A DNA stretch of 64,000 nucleotides from Candidatus Saccharibacteria bacterium oral taxon 955 (GTDB lineage: Bacteria; Patescibacteriota; Saccharimonadia; Saccharimonadales; Saccharimonadaceae). Below, piece by piece: positions 9,004 to 16,604 of the stretch (position 1 is the stretch's first letter; every line of letters begins with the position of its first letter). The notes under the pieces were generated by a model, which saw only the letters and a list, made by a program, of their open reading frames with translations, did no database searches and was not told the DNA's origin. Location of the stretch: contig CP047918.1 of NCBI GenBank assembly GCA_010202265.1, positions 558,001-622,000 of the forward strand. The letters are read 5' to 3'. A program made the translations under genes and the position numbers.

Positions 9004-9692
9004 TCAAAAAACGTCTCCGTACTAATCAAGCTGCTCGACACCCCACGATCGACCAACCCACGCCACATATCTCTCACAAACTCAACCGAACCGCACAGTA
9101 GGTAATTCACCTCTCCCTCTACAGCTTTTACACAAGCGTCAAGATCGATCCGTCCGCGGTGCATGTTCACCGGAACCTGCTTATTTCGTGTAATATGATG
9201 ATGTACCGTGAGCGAATCATGCGCCTGTTCGTGACCATTTAACGCCTCGTGAAAAGGAATCTCTTTTGCATCACGATTACTGAAAAATACGTGCGCTAAT
9301 CGTCCTTTGTCTCGACGCAATTCGTCTTTGACAATACTCCAGATTGGCGCAAGTCCACAGCCTGCACTAATACAAACCAACGGTCGAGATGTTTCGGGAT
9401 TAAAATACCCATAAGCCGCCGAGATCATAAACGTATCACCGGGCTTCAGATCGTGCAACTTACCCGAGTATTCACCGACCCTCTTAACCGTAATACTCAA
9501 ATCGTCCTCATGTGGCGCCGACGATAGGCTATATGCTTTTCCCTCAGGTGTCGAGCTATCATCAAAAAACACCGTGATATACTGACCAGCCGTATATATA
9601 AACTGCCTATCATCCTCAACACGAAAATAAATCGTTATCGTATCAGACGATTCTTTATGAATCCGAGTTACCTTGGCTACATATCTCTCCAT
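9000..9692 (-). CDS. FAD/NAD(P)-binding oxidoreductase (FNR-type)
   Basis: A 230-residue ferredoxin-NADP+ reductase-like protein without a 2Fe-2S domain. The FAD motif reads KAYSLSS (RxYS type) at about 50, the nucleotide-binding part reads ISAGCGLAPI at about 115, and the C-terminal NADP-binding region has LLCGSVEFV and ends in aromatic ETFFE. I chose ATG at 9692, which overlaps the nrdG stop as TAATG; an ATG at 9707 would add five residues. Position behind nrdG and before a Cys-cluster protein suggests it passes electrons from NAD(P)H to the NrdG cluster, replacing the flavodoxin-reductase role known in E. coli. That link is inferred. Confidence 0.85.
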   Translation of the reverse strand: MERYVAKVTRIHKESSDTITIYFRVEDDRQFIYTAGQYITVFFDDSSTPEGKAYSLSSAPHEDDLSITVKRVGEYSGKLHDLKPGDTFMISAAYGYFNPETSRPLVCISAGCGLAPIWSIVKDELRRDKGRLAHVFFSNRDAKEIPFHEALNGHEQAHDSLTVHHHITRNKQVPVNMHRGRIDLDACVKAVEGEVNYLLCGSVEFVRDMWRGLVDRGVSSSLISTETFFE

Positions 9693-10375
9693 TAGTGCAC
9701 CACACATTCCTGGACATGACGGCTCATAATGTCGCGAGCCTGATCCATCTCTTGTTTTGTAAATGATTCGCGTTTGTTAAACTGTGGACTAACCGTCGTC
9801 CCAGGCACAAAATACTGCAAAGCAAAACGATCAGCGCCGTGCACAAGCTGGCCAATTGACTCAAAATCTTCAGGAACGAGCTGTCCCCGCACAATTGTTG
9901 TACGAAATTCATGCGGAATTGTCCGGATTAGATCAATACTTTCGCGAATTGCGTCAATATCGATCGGCCGAGCTGCAATCTGTGAGTACTTCTCGAGCGG
10001 GCCTTTTATATCCATTGCAACAAAATCAACCAGATTTTCCTGGAGTAGTTCTCTTAGCACCCCAGGGTTTGTCCCGTTTGTATCAAGCTTGACTAGAAAG
10101 CCCATTTTTTTGCATCGACGTATAAAATCAGGTAGATCTTCCTGCATAGTCGGCTCTCCACCACTGATCGCCACGCCATCAAGTAGTCCACGACGCTTCT
10201 CGAGAAACTCAAATATCTCTTCTTCGGGGATAGCGCCAGCGTATTGCTCCGGCAAAACCAGTTCGGGGTTATGACAATAACCGCACCGCATATTGCATCC
10301 AATCGTGAATATGCTCGCGACTGTATATCCCGGATAGTCAACTGTACTAAACTTTTGAATACCGCCGATTGTCAT
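9692..10375 (-). CDS. nrdG: Anaerobic ribonucleotide reductase activase (radical SAM)
   Basis: A 227-residue radical-SAM activase that cleaves S-adenosylmethionine to make the glycyl radical on NrdD. The cluster motif CX3CX2C is CNMRCGYC at residues 27-34. The GGEPT SAM-binding motif follows (AISGGEPTMQ). I place the start at ATG 10375, preceded by AAGGGGAA; a longer frame to 10459 would read through the hairpin between nrdD and nrdG. Second gene of the operon, 100 bp after nrdD. The TGYT-like start of the frame (GGIQKFSTVDYPG) is typical of the NrdG/PFL-activase family, and the nrdD neighbour settles the assignment. Confidence 0.94.
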   Translation of the reverse strand: MTIGGIQKFSTVDYPGYTVASIFTIGCNMRCGYCHNPELVLPEQYAGAIPEEEIFEFLEKRRGLLDGVAISGGEPTMQEDLPDFIRRCKKMGFLVKLDTNGTNPGVLRELLQENLVDFVAMDIKGPLEKYSQIAARPIDIDAIRESIDLIRTIPHEFRTTIVRGQLVPEDFESIGQLVHGADRFALQYFVPGTTVSPQFNKRESFTKQEMDQARDIMSRHVQECVVH

Positions 10376-10436
10376 TTTATTTCCCCTTTGTCTTGGATTG
10401 CACCAGAGCCAGCCTACTCTCATGGCACAAGAATCC

Positions 10437-10459
10437 ATGAGGCCCGCTAGGGGCCTCAT
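10437..10459. other. Hairpin between nrdD and nrdG
   Basis: A perfect 9-bp stem (ATGAGGCCC with GGGCCTCAT) around GCTAG. There is no T-run on the minus strand, so it is more likely an RNA stability or translation element adjusting the nrdD:nrdG ratio than a terminator. Confidence 0.6.
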
Positions 10460-10474
10460 GCTAAGTCTCCTACT

Positions 10475-12574
10475 CTATTTGTTCCCCGCCTTGTCGTACT
10501 GCTTACGCATACAAAACTCTGCTTTTTTACCATTGTTCCACTGCTCAACTGGACGCAAGAACCCAACCACACGCGAGTATATCTCACAGTTCGACTCACA
10601 ATTTGGACAAGTCGACTGTTCGCCATTGATATATCCGTGATTTGGACAAACACTAAAGCTCGGACTGAAGGTAAAGTAAGGTAAATGGTAGTTGTCGCAG
10701 ATTTTCTTGACCAAGCCTTTGAGCGTCTTCGGATCAGCCATGCGCTCACCAAGGAAGAAGTGGATCACCGTACCACCAGTATATTTCGTCTGGAGATTGT
10801 CCTGCAAATCAAGTAGCTCAAACAGGTCATCTGTAAAGTTAACAGGTAGGTGTGTCGAGTTTGTATAAAACGGATGCTCAACATCACGACCGATACCGTT
10901 TGCAAAATGTGCTGTCTCTGGAAAATCAGCCTTATCAATCTGCGCCAAACGGTAAGTCGTACCCTCGGCAGGTGTCGCCTCGAGATTGTAGTTATTGCCA
11001 GTTTCTTTTTGGAACTCAACTAGGCGATCACGCATGTAATCAAGCGTTCGCTCAGCAAATTCACGACCCTGAGTTGAACCGATATTTACACCCAGCAGAT
11101 TCTCTGAAGCCTCATTCATACCGATCAAACCGATTGTACTGAAGTGGTTCTTCCAATAAACTCCAAAGCGCTTTTTGATATCACGTAGGTAGTATTTTGT
11201 ATAAGGATAGAGATTCATGTCCGTCAAGCGTTCTAGTGTCTTTCGCTTAACCTCGAGGGACTCCTTGGCCTTCTCCATCAGATGATCAAGGCCCTTGCGG
11301 AACTCCGCCTCGTCCTTACTCTTGAGCGCCAAACGAGGCAGGTTGATCGTTACCACACCGACACTTCCTGTCATCGGATTTGACCCAAACAAGCCACCAC
11401 CACGATACTCAAGCTGGCGATTGTCTATGCGCAAACGACAGCACATGCTACGAGCATCCTCTGGGTTCATATCGCTATTTACGAAATTTGAGAAGTATGG
11501 AATACCATATTTCGCACTAGCCTCCCATAGCTTTTCGATAACTGGATTATCCCAGTTGAAGTCCTGAGTGATATTATAAGTCGGAATTGGGAAAGTAAAG
11601 ACGCGCCCGCTTGCATCACCCTCACACAGTACCTCGAGTAGTGCTTTATTGAAGATATTCATCTCATCCTGGTGATCACCGTAGTTTGTGTCCGCCAGCT
11701 CACCACCAATTATTACAGGCTGACCCGCCATATAGCTTGGGCACTCGAGATCAAGTGTAATATTAGTAAATGGCGTCTGGAATCCAACACGAGTCGGAAC
11801 GTTTACGTTAAACACAAACTCTTGGAGAGCTTGCTTGACTTCTTTGTAGCTCAGCTTATCGTAAGCGATAAATGGCGCGAGGAGCGTGTCGAAGTTGCTA
11901 AACGCTTGAGCACCTGCCGCCTCGCCCTGAAGCGTGTAAAAGAAGTTCACCACCTGGCCGAGAGCTGTACGAAAATGTTTCGCTGGTCGAGAAGAGATTT
12001 TATTCGTAACGCCAGTAAAGCCCGATCGCAACACATCCTGCAGATCCCAGCCGACACAATAAACACTAACGAGATTAAGGTCATGGATATGCATATCACC
12101 ACTTCGGTGCAGCTTACCAATCTCTGGTGAGTAAATCTTATTAAGCCAATAAGTTTTGCTTACCTCGCTCGAAATATAGTTGTTTAGACCCTGGAGACTA
12201 TAGTCCATGTTGCTATTTTCGTTGACACGCCAGTCGAGTTTCGCTAGATACTGATCAACCAGATCAACATGCGCGCCGCTAGCAATCTCTCGAAGCTTTT
12301 TATGTTGATCGCGATAGATAATATAAGCCTTGGCAGTTTTCTTGTACCGACTTTCAAGCAATATCTCTTCAACTATATCCTGGATCTGTTCAACAGTCGG
12401 AACCTTTTCACTGATCTCTTTTGTAGCTCGTGCGACAACCTTTTCGGCGAGCTTATCAGCTACTACTTCGCCAAATTCACCAGTCTCGAGACCAGCGCGC
12501 TCAATCGCTGACATAATTTTTGCCTGGCGAAATGCAACCCTTCGTCCGTCTCGTTTCTTGATGTATGTGTACAT
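10475..12574 (-). CDS. nrdD: Anaerobic (class III) ribonucleoside-triphosphate reductase
   Basis: A 699-residue glycyl-radical enzyme that makes deoxyribonucleotides without oxygen. An ATP-cone regulatory domain occupies about 1-90 (KKRDGRRVAFRQ). The body is the glycyl-radical barrel (SMCCRLRIDNRQ region with the catalytic cysteines). Near the C-terminus four cysteines (CPNH, TCPNC, SNC) form the zinc site and RVVGF carries the radical glycine at about residue 671. A strong GGAGGGGGT precedes ATG. It leads the nrdD-nrdG-reductase-Cys-cluster operon, and the upstream region carries two 16-bp palindromes that probably bind a regulator. Confidence 0.97.
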   Translation of the reverse strand: MYTYIKKRDGRRVAFRQAKIMSAIERAGLETGEFGEVVADKLAEKVVARATKEISEKVPTVEQIQDIVEEILLESRYKKTAKAYIIYRDQHKKLREIASGAHVDLVDQYLAKLDWRVNENSNMDYSLQGLNNYISSEVSKTYWLNKIYSPEIGKLHRSGDMHIHDLNLVSVYCVGWDLQDVLRSGFTGVTNKISSRPAKHFRTALGQVVNFFYTLQGEAAGAQAFSNFDTLLAPFIAYDKLSYKEVKQALQEFVFNVNVPTRVGFQTPFTNITLDLECPSYMAGQPVIIGGELADTNYGDHQDEMNIFNKALLEVLCEGDASGRVFTFPIPTYNITQDFNWDNPVIEKLWEASAKYGIPYFSNFVNSDMNPEDARSMCCRLRIDNRQLEYRGGGLFGSNPMTGSVGVVTINLPRLALKSKDEAEFRKGLDHLMEKAKESLEVKRKTLERLTDMNLYPYTKYYLRDIKKRFGVYWKNHFSTIGLIGMNEASENLLGVNIGSTQGREFAERTLDYMRDRLVEFQKETGNNYNLEATPAEGTTYRLAQIDKADFPETAHFANGIGRDVEHPFYTNSTHLPVNFTDDLFELLDLQDNLQTKYTGGTVIHFFLGERMADPKTLKGLVKKICDNYHLPYFTFSPSFSVCPNHGYINGEQSTCPNCESNCEIYSRVVGFLRPVEQWNNGKKAEFCMRKQYDKAGNK

Positions 12575-12678
12575 ACCCCCTCCTCGTACGTTTGCTCTCG
12601 GGTACCAAAAAAGACACTCAAGGTGTCTCGATGAACGCCCGAATTACTGTTGATTATTTGTGTGTTGTGGTGCCAAAC

Positions 12679-12694
12679 ACGCTACCAGTAGCGT
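12679..12694. promoter_or_regulatory. Palindromic operator 1 upstream of nrdD
   Basis: ACGCTAC-CA-GTAGCGT, a perfect 7-bp inverted repeat with 2-bp spacer, about 105 bp before the nrdD start. Its length of 16 bp equals that of NrdR boxes, though the sequence differs from the usual consensus. Confidence 0.6.
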
Positions 12695-12794
12695 CTGTCC
12701 TCAATAATAGCCCACACCCATAGCGTCGTCAACTCTTGAAATTAACCATTTTTGATATCATAGGACTAGCAATAGCGTTATTGTGATATTGTAA

Positions 12795-12812
12795 TACGCT
12801 ACAGGTAGCGTA
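12795..12812. promoter_or_regulatory. Palindromic operator 2 upstream of nrdD
   Basis: TACGCTAC-AG-GTAGCGTA, the same palindrome with 8-bp arms, 117 bp centre-to-centre from operator 1. Further TAGCGT half-sites occur at about 12721 and 12773, so a regulator could bind cooperatively. Confidence 0.6.
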
Positions 12813-12821
12813 GGCTCAAGC

Positions 12822-12857
12822 AAATACGCCCCAGAGTAGCTGCCCTGGGGCGTATTT
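12822..12857 (-). terminator. Intrinsic terminator of the secreted-protein gene
   Basis: A perfect 13-bp stem, AAATACGCCCCAG with its complement, loop of 10 nt, just beyond the stop at 12871. It separates that gene from the nrdD control region. Confidence 0.8.
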
Positions 12858-12870
12858 TCCACACGACGTA

Positions 12871-13242
12871 TTAAACCAGAGCCATACGAGGCGCACGAGT
12901 CAAAATATACGCCTCAATCTTAGCGCGCGACCAGCCACGTCCAAGCAACTCGTTTTTTAGGCAACCAAAAAGAGCGATGCGGAAGTCTCGCTTCGAACTC
13001 AACCCGCAAGTACGAGTCACTTCCTCAAACGGCATTTTTTTACACATCTGCTTAAATCGATGCGGCGAGATACCAAGCACCTCTGCCCGAAGCTCGCCCT
13101 TGCGGTCATGCGTCTGTAGTAATTTATCAAATTGCGATTCACGGCGCTTTTTTGGGACTGCGATTTGGCTAAGTCCTGGAACAGCCGCCGCTACTGCCGT
13201 GACAACTAGTAGGCTGGCGACAGTTTTTGTCGATAGCTTCAT
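12871..13242 (-). CDS. Small secreted protein, unknown
   Basis: A 123-residue protein with a typical N-terminal signal segment (about 8-26, VASLLVVTAVAAAVPGLS) and a basic mature part carrying three cysteines. I do not recognise the family. A strong AAGGAGGT lies 4 nt before ATG, predicting good expression. It is a single gene with its own terminator, and a 17-bp palindrome spans the likely transcription start. The C-terminal helix pattern (RGWSRAKIEAYI) could be a small DNA- or peptidoglycan-contacting fold, but this is a guess. Confidence 0.7.
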   Translation of the reverse strand: MKLSTKTVASLLVVTAVAAAVPGLSQIAVPKKRRESQFDKLLQTHDRKGELRAEVLGISPHRFKQMCKKMPFEEVTRTCGLSSKRDFRIALFGCLKNELLGRGWSRAKIEAYILTRAPRMALV

Positions 13243-13266
13243 GTAGACCTCCTTTTTCTGTTAAAC

Positions 13267-13283
13267 CATGAGCAGTGCTCATG
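13267..13283. promoter_or_regulatory. Palindrome over the secreted gene's promoter
   Basis: CATGAGCA-G-TGCTCATG, perfect 8-bp arms, directly downstream (minus strand) of a TATAAG -10 box and upstream of the AAGGAGGT. The position fits an operator over the start point. Confidence 0.5.
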
Positions 13284-13376
13284 CTTATATCCTACCCCGT
13301 GAAAATACGTGAAAAGAAAGTAGTTTTTGCAACGAGGAGCCGACCTCTGGCAGCCTCTTATTGTGAGGACACGGGG

Positions 13377-14690
13377 TTATCTTTTTAACAACCAGACTAG
13401 CTCTTCAACCGACACAATACTCGATTCACCCGTCGTCATATCCTTCACGTTCAGCACTCTCTTTATCGCCTCATCTTCGCCTATTACTACAGCATATCGA
13501 CACCCCATACGATCAGCATACTTCATCTTTTTCTTTATAGACACCGTTTCTGTATATAGGATCACTGGCAGACCCGTCGTACGTAGTTCAGAGGCCACCT
13601 CAAGCGCATACGAAACCTGCTCGCTATCGAGAGGCAAAACAATGACATTAGCTAGGCTCTGTCTTGTCGTCTTTATGACACCCACCTCACATAACTTATA
13701 AAATAACCGCGACAAACCAATCGATATACCAACCCCCGTCAGCCTCGTCTTGGTGTAGTATCCCGCCAAGTCGTCATATCGACCGCCCGAACACACACTA
13801 CCCACCCCTGGCAAATCATTGAGAACTGTTTCGTACACTGTACCCGTGTAGTAGTCGAGTCCGCGTGCAATTCTCAGGTCAATCTGAAATCTTTTTTCTG
13901 GTACACTCATCGCGCGTAAAGCCGCAACAAGAGCACCAAGTTTAGCAACACCATCGCTAAACACCTCAGACTTTACACCCAAACCAGCAAGCTTACCGAG
14001 TATCTCGTCGTTCGTGCCAGCAATCTCGGTAAATTCAATTACTTGGTCAATTTGCTTTTTGCTAAGTCCAATCGACTCAAATTCAGCAACTAGCTCTTCT
14101 CGAGTAATTTTTTCCATCTTGTCGATAGCACGCAGCACCTCGACCGATACGTCCTCCAGCCCGATTCCTTCAAAAAAACCATTAAGCACTAGGCGGTTGT
14201 TAATTCGGATCGTAAACTCACCAAAACCGAACTGATCAAATATATCGTTGATAATCGCTGGGAACTCAGCATCTACAATCGGACTATTACTACCGATCAC
14301 ATCTATGTCACACTGATAAAACTCGCGAAAACGCCCCGCCTGCGCCCGCTCGGCGCGATAGACCTTGCCAATTTGGTAGCGCCGAAACGGAAATGCTAAC
14401 ACCCCCTCATGCTTGGCGACATAACGTGCCAGAGGAACAGTCAGGTCGTAACGCATCGTCAAGTCATTGCGACCACGCTCAAATCTATACACCTGCTTTT
14501 CTGTCTCTCCGCCACCCTTTGCAAGTAGGACCTCCGAGAGCTCAAGCACTGGCGTATCAAGTGGCGTAAACCCGTATTTTTCATATGTATTTCGAACAAT
14601 ATCAAGAAGTCGATTAAACTCAATCTGCTCGGCTGGTAGATATTCGTTGAACCCGCTAGGAGTTCGTGGCGTCGTAATATTCACTTTCAT
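13377..14690 (-). CDS. hisS: Histidyl-tRNA synthetase
   Basis: Class II synthetase of 437 residues that charges tRNA-His. Motif 2 is seen around RYDLTVPLARYVA and GRFREFYQCDIDVIG, the histidine-specific stretches GLDYYTGTVYE and GGRYDDL follow at about 270-310, and the C-terminal about 90 residues are the anticodon-binding domain. GAAAGGAAG precedes the ATG. It stands alone, with the TrpR-like gene upstream on the same strand. Confidence 0.97.
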   Translation of the reverse strand: MKVNITTPRTPSGFNEYLPAEQIEFNRLLDIVRNTYEKYGFTPLDTPVLELSEVLLAKGGGETEKQVYRFERGRNDLTMRYDLTVPLARYVAKHEGVLAFPFRRYQIGKVYRAERAQAGRFREFYQCDIDVIGSNSPIVDAEFPAIINDIFDQFGFGEFTIRINNRLVLNGFFEGIGLEDVSVEVLRAIDKMEKITREELVAEFESIGLSKKQIDQVIEFTEIAGTNDEILGKLAGLGVKSEVFSDGVAKLGALVAALRAMSVPEKRFQIDLRIARGLDYYTGTVYETVLNDLPGVGSVCSGGRYDDLAGYYTKTRLTGVGISIGLSRLFYKLCEVGVIKTTRQSLANVIVLPLDSEQVSYALEVASELRTTGLPVILYTETVSIKKKMKYADRMGCRYAVVIGEDEAIKRVLNVKDMTTGESSIVSVEELVWLLKR

Positions 14691-14811
14691 CTTCCTTTCA
14701 ATTATATCCTATCGATATAGATAGGTCAGACTCCTCATGAGCCCGTCGCTATAAATCAACTACCCTCCCGAAAAACCAGCGGCATCACTGACCAGGAGAT
14801 ACGAAATACTC

Positions 14812-15126
14812 CTAGTCAACCTGCGCTGGCTTGGTATGGGCGCGATCAAGCACCGAAGCGTAACCGCCAGCACCGCCCTTGAGCCACTCACTGATTCGTG
14901 CGACCGTACGACTCGATAACTTGGTCTCAGCAACAATCTGTGTATATGTCGCCCCCGCTCGTAGCATCTCAGCCGCACGTAACCGAGCGCCCACCTCTCT
15001 TAGCTCACGTTCAGTCATGACATCACGAAGAAACGCCCGCATCAATTCCTCATTAGAAATCGCACACAACTCTCGAGCAAAACGACTCGGTAGCGCCTCA
15101 TTCCAAATATCACTTACGTTTTCCAT
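14812..15126 (-). CDS. TrpR-like (YerC-type) repressor
   Basis: A 104-residue protein of the Trp-repressor superfamily, YerC/YecD type. The helix-turn-helix is at about 60-85 (ATYTQIVAETKLSSRTVARI), preceded by the conserved LRDVMTERELREVGARL. In this family the ligand is often unknown, and no tryptophan genes are near. A perfect 7-bp inverted repeat directly before the start (15132-15151) may be its own operator. Confidence 0.88.
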   Translation of the reverse strand: MENVSDIWNEALPSRFARELCAISNEELMRAFLRDVMTERELREVGARLRAAEMLRAGATYTQIVAETKLSSRTVARISEWLKGGAGGYASVLDRAHTKPAQVD

Positions 15127-15131
15127 ACCTT

Positions 15132-15151
15132 CACTTTATCAAAGTAAAGTG
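15132..15151. promoter_or_regulatory. Possible autorepressor site
   Basis: CACTTTA-6 nt-TAAAGTG, ending 5 bp before the TrpR-like start codon. Dyad symmetry and position fit autoregulation by the dimeric repressor. Confidence 0.45.
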
Positions 15152-15226
15152 GTATTGTCAATTACCTATTATCAGCCCTTGCGACATACATAAATCAGTA
15201 GTATAATCATAGATTGAATCCGTTAG

Positions 15227-15301
15227 TGGGGATTCGCCAAGCGGTAAGGCACTGGGTTCTGGTCCCAGCATTCGGGGGTTCGAATCCCTCATCCCCAGCC
15301 A
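15227..15301 (+). tRNA. tRNA-Gln (CTG anticodon)
   Basis: Acceptor TGGGGAT pairs with ATCCCCA; anticodon stem CTGGG/CCCAG encloses TTCTGGT with anticodon CTG (reads CAG). T-loop TTCGAAT is canonical and CCA is encoded at 15299-15301. Confidence 0.96.
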
Positions 15302-15318
15302 GATACGAAATTATACTG

Positions 15319-15345
15319 AAACTGTCGCTCGATGGGCGACAGTTT
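15319..15345 (+). terminator. Terminator after tRNA-Gln
   Basis: AAACTGTCGC pairs with GCGACAGTTT. A near copy of this segment, in the same direction, lies at 17628-17655 just outside the right end of the inverted-repeat cassette. Confidence 0.75.
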
Positions 15346-15361
15346 GTATTTAGCCTCTAAA

Positions 15362-15505
15362 ATGACTCACTTTTACGAGTTTGCTCGAACCTACTACCAA
15401 TATGCGGTACGGCGTTGAAAAAGAGATCAGGGCAAAGCCCTGTTCGGCGGGTCACCCGCGCCCTGACCCGCCGAAAACCACTGTCGAGATTCCAGCGGTT
15501 GCTAT
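15362..15505 (+). repeat. Left arm of 144-bp perfect inverted repeat
   Basis: Matches 17483-17626 in reverse complement over all 144 bases. Inside the arm are two short hairpins, CAGGGC-AAA-GCCCTG and TCGGCGGGTC...GACCCGCCGA. Together the arms enclose the RiPP genes; no transposase is seen. Confidence 0.95.
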
Positions 15506-15577
15506 TGGAGTGGTGAATTTAATAGTTAGCATCGTCTCCTGTAGTAATACTTATGTTATTGCCAGTATAATAAAACC

Positions 15578-16243
15578 ATGAGCAAAATCCATATTCACAT
15601 CGCCAATGCCAATCAAATATTCACTAATGCAGAAATTACGATATTCAAAAACGCGACTCAAAAAGCCGAAGGCTTTATCTCCGCCACATTCGCACAGTTT
15701 GACTATGAAGTTGATGTAATTATCGCTACATCCTCATTTATATTGCCAACTATCGCCGAGGATGGAATCGCTGGCAAGACGCTTCATTCACGCTTGATTA
15801 TACTCTCGCTTGATAAAAATCAACACGAAATTAGCGAAGGTTTTATCTTCGAAACGATATGCCACGAGATGTCACATTCGCTACGCTGGGAGAAACTGCC
15901 TGAATATGCCGAAACTATGTTTGATGGGATGATTCTGGAAGGCCTGGCTATTGCGCTAGAAGAGGAGGCGATGATTAAAACTGGGCGACAAGATAAACAG
16001 TTTTTCTTGAAAGAAATACAGGAAACTCCTCGAGCTGAAATAGATAAGATGATTACCGTGCTAAAAGATAAGTTTGAAGACAAAATTTATGATTATAACA
16101 AAATATTCTTCACTGGCGATGATATTTTGCCACGCTGGGCCGGATATAGACTTGGGTATTATTTCGTGAAACAGTACTTGCGCCAGACTGACCAAGATAT
16201 TGTGCAAGCAACATTGGCTAGCTATAAAGATTTTACTCTATAA
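15578..16243 (+). CDS. Putative Zn-dependent protease (DUF2268-like)
   Basis: A 221-residue protein with HEMSH (HExxH zinc motif) at about 96-100 and a downstream glutamate in MILEGLAIALEEE about 20 residues later, the gluzincin-like layout of the DUF2268 family. The N-terminal half is a strand-rich domain. No signal peptide is visible, so it probably acts in the cytoplasm. TATAAT lies 6 nt before ATG and there is no Shine-Dalgarno, pointing to a leaderless mRNA. It is inside the inverted-repeat cassette, convergent with the peptide precursor, and so may be a leader peptidase or a self-protection enzyme; this role is inferred. Confidence 0.75.
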   Translation: MSKIHIHIANANQIFTNAEITIFKNATQKAEGFISATFAQFDYEVDVIIATSSFILPTIAEDGIAGKTLHSRLIILSLDKNQHEISEGFIFETICHEMSHSLRWEKLPEYAETMFDGMILEGLAIALEEEAMIKTGRQDKQFFLKEIQETPRAEIDKMITVLKDKFEDKIYDYNKIFFTGDDILPRWAGYRLGYYFVKQYLRQTDQDIVQATLASYKDFTL

Positions 16244-16251
16244 ATTGAAGA

Positions 16252-16283
16252 GTCCCCGTCGCGATATGCGTAACGACGGGGAC
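16252..16283. terminator. Hairpin between convergent cassette genes
   Basis: GTCCCCGTCG pairs with CGACGGGGAC around 12 nt, following the protease stop. It may act on either strand. Confidence 0.6.
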
Positions 16284-16286
16284 GAG

Positions 16287-16308
16287 ACGTAGTGTTCACT
16301 ACGTTTTT
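16287..16308 (+). terminator. Terminator of the cassette protease gene
   Basis: ACGTAGTG-TT-CACTACGT followed by TTTTT on the plus strand. Confidence 0.75.
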
Positions 16309-16336
16309 GTAATCGCACTATCCGAGGAGATGGAGG

Positions 16337-16534
16337 CTACTTGCCACAGCCGCTTCCGCAGCTGCTGCCTCCGCACCCGGAACCGCAGCTACCACCAGCA
16401 CAGCCGCTTCCGCCGCCGTTACCGCAGTTGCCGCCACCAGAGACACCACCGCAGTTGCTTCCGCCACCGCTATCCATAGCCCGGAAGATGGGCGACATGG
16501 TCACCGTGATTGTCGAGAGAGTCTTGGTGTGCAT
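16337..16534 (-). CDS. Gly/Cys/Ser-rich RiPP precursor peptide (LAP-like)
   Basis: A 65-residue peptide. Residues 1-22 form a leader without Gly or Cys (MHTKTLSTIT...), and residues 23-65 are almost only Gly, Ser and Cys with a few Asn and Ala, with seven Cys in NCG, SCG and GCG contexts. This is the composition of linear azole-containing peptides such as microcin B17, where a YcaO cyclodehydratase turns Cys and Ser into thiazoles and oxazoles. The start is fixed by AAGGAGGTGATT 3 nt before ATG, an almost complete match to the 16S tail. A YcaO-family gene lies 70 bp upstream on the same strand. A metal-binding or structural Gly-rich peptide is the main alternative. Confidence 0.75.
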   Translation of the reverse strand: MHTKTLSTITVTMSPIFRAMDSGGGSNCGGVSGGGNCGNGGGSGCAGGSCGSGCGGSSCGSGCGK

Positions 16535-16604
16535 AGAATCACCTCCTTTCTATTTGGATTCGTGAATCTATCCTGTGTCATTCGCACATCTACACAAGAC
16601 AGAA

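Noticed and set aside
10375-10459. Longer NrdG start at 10459
   Set aside because: It would translate a hairpin, lacks a Shine-Dalgarno and adds residues not typical of the family.
10437-10459. Terminator between nrdD and nrdG
   Set aside because: No T-run follows on the coding strand.
16341-16565. Plus-strand proline/leucine-rich ORF
   Set aside because: It is the antisense of the Gly/Cys peptide gene, with no ribosome site; the minus strand has a near-perfect one.
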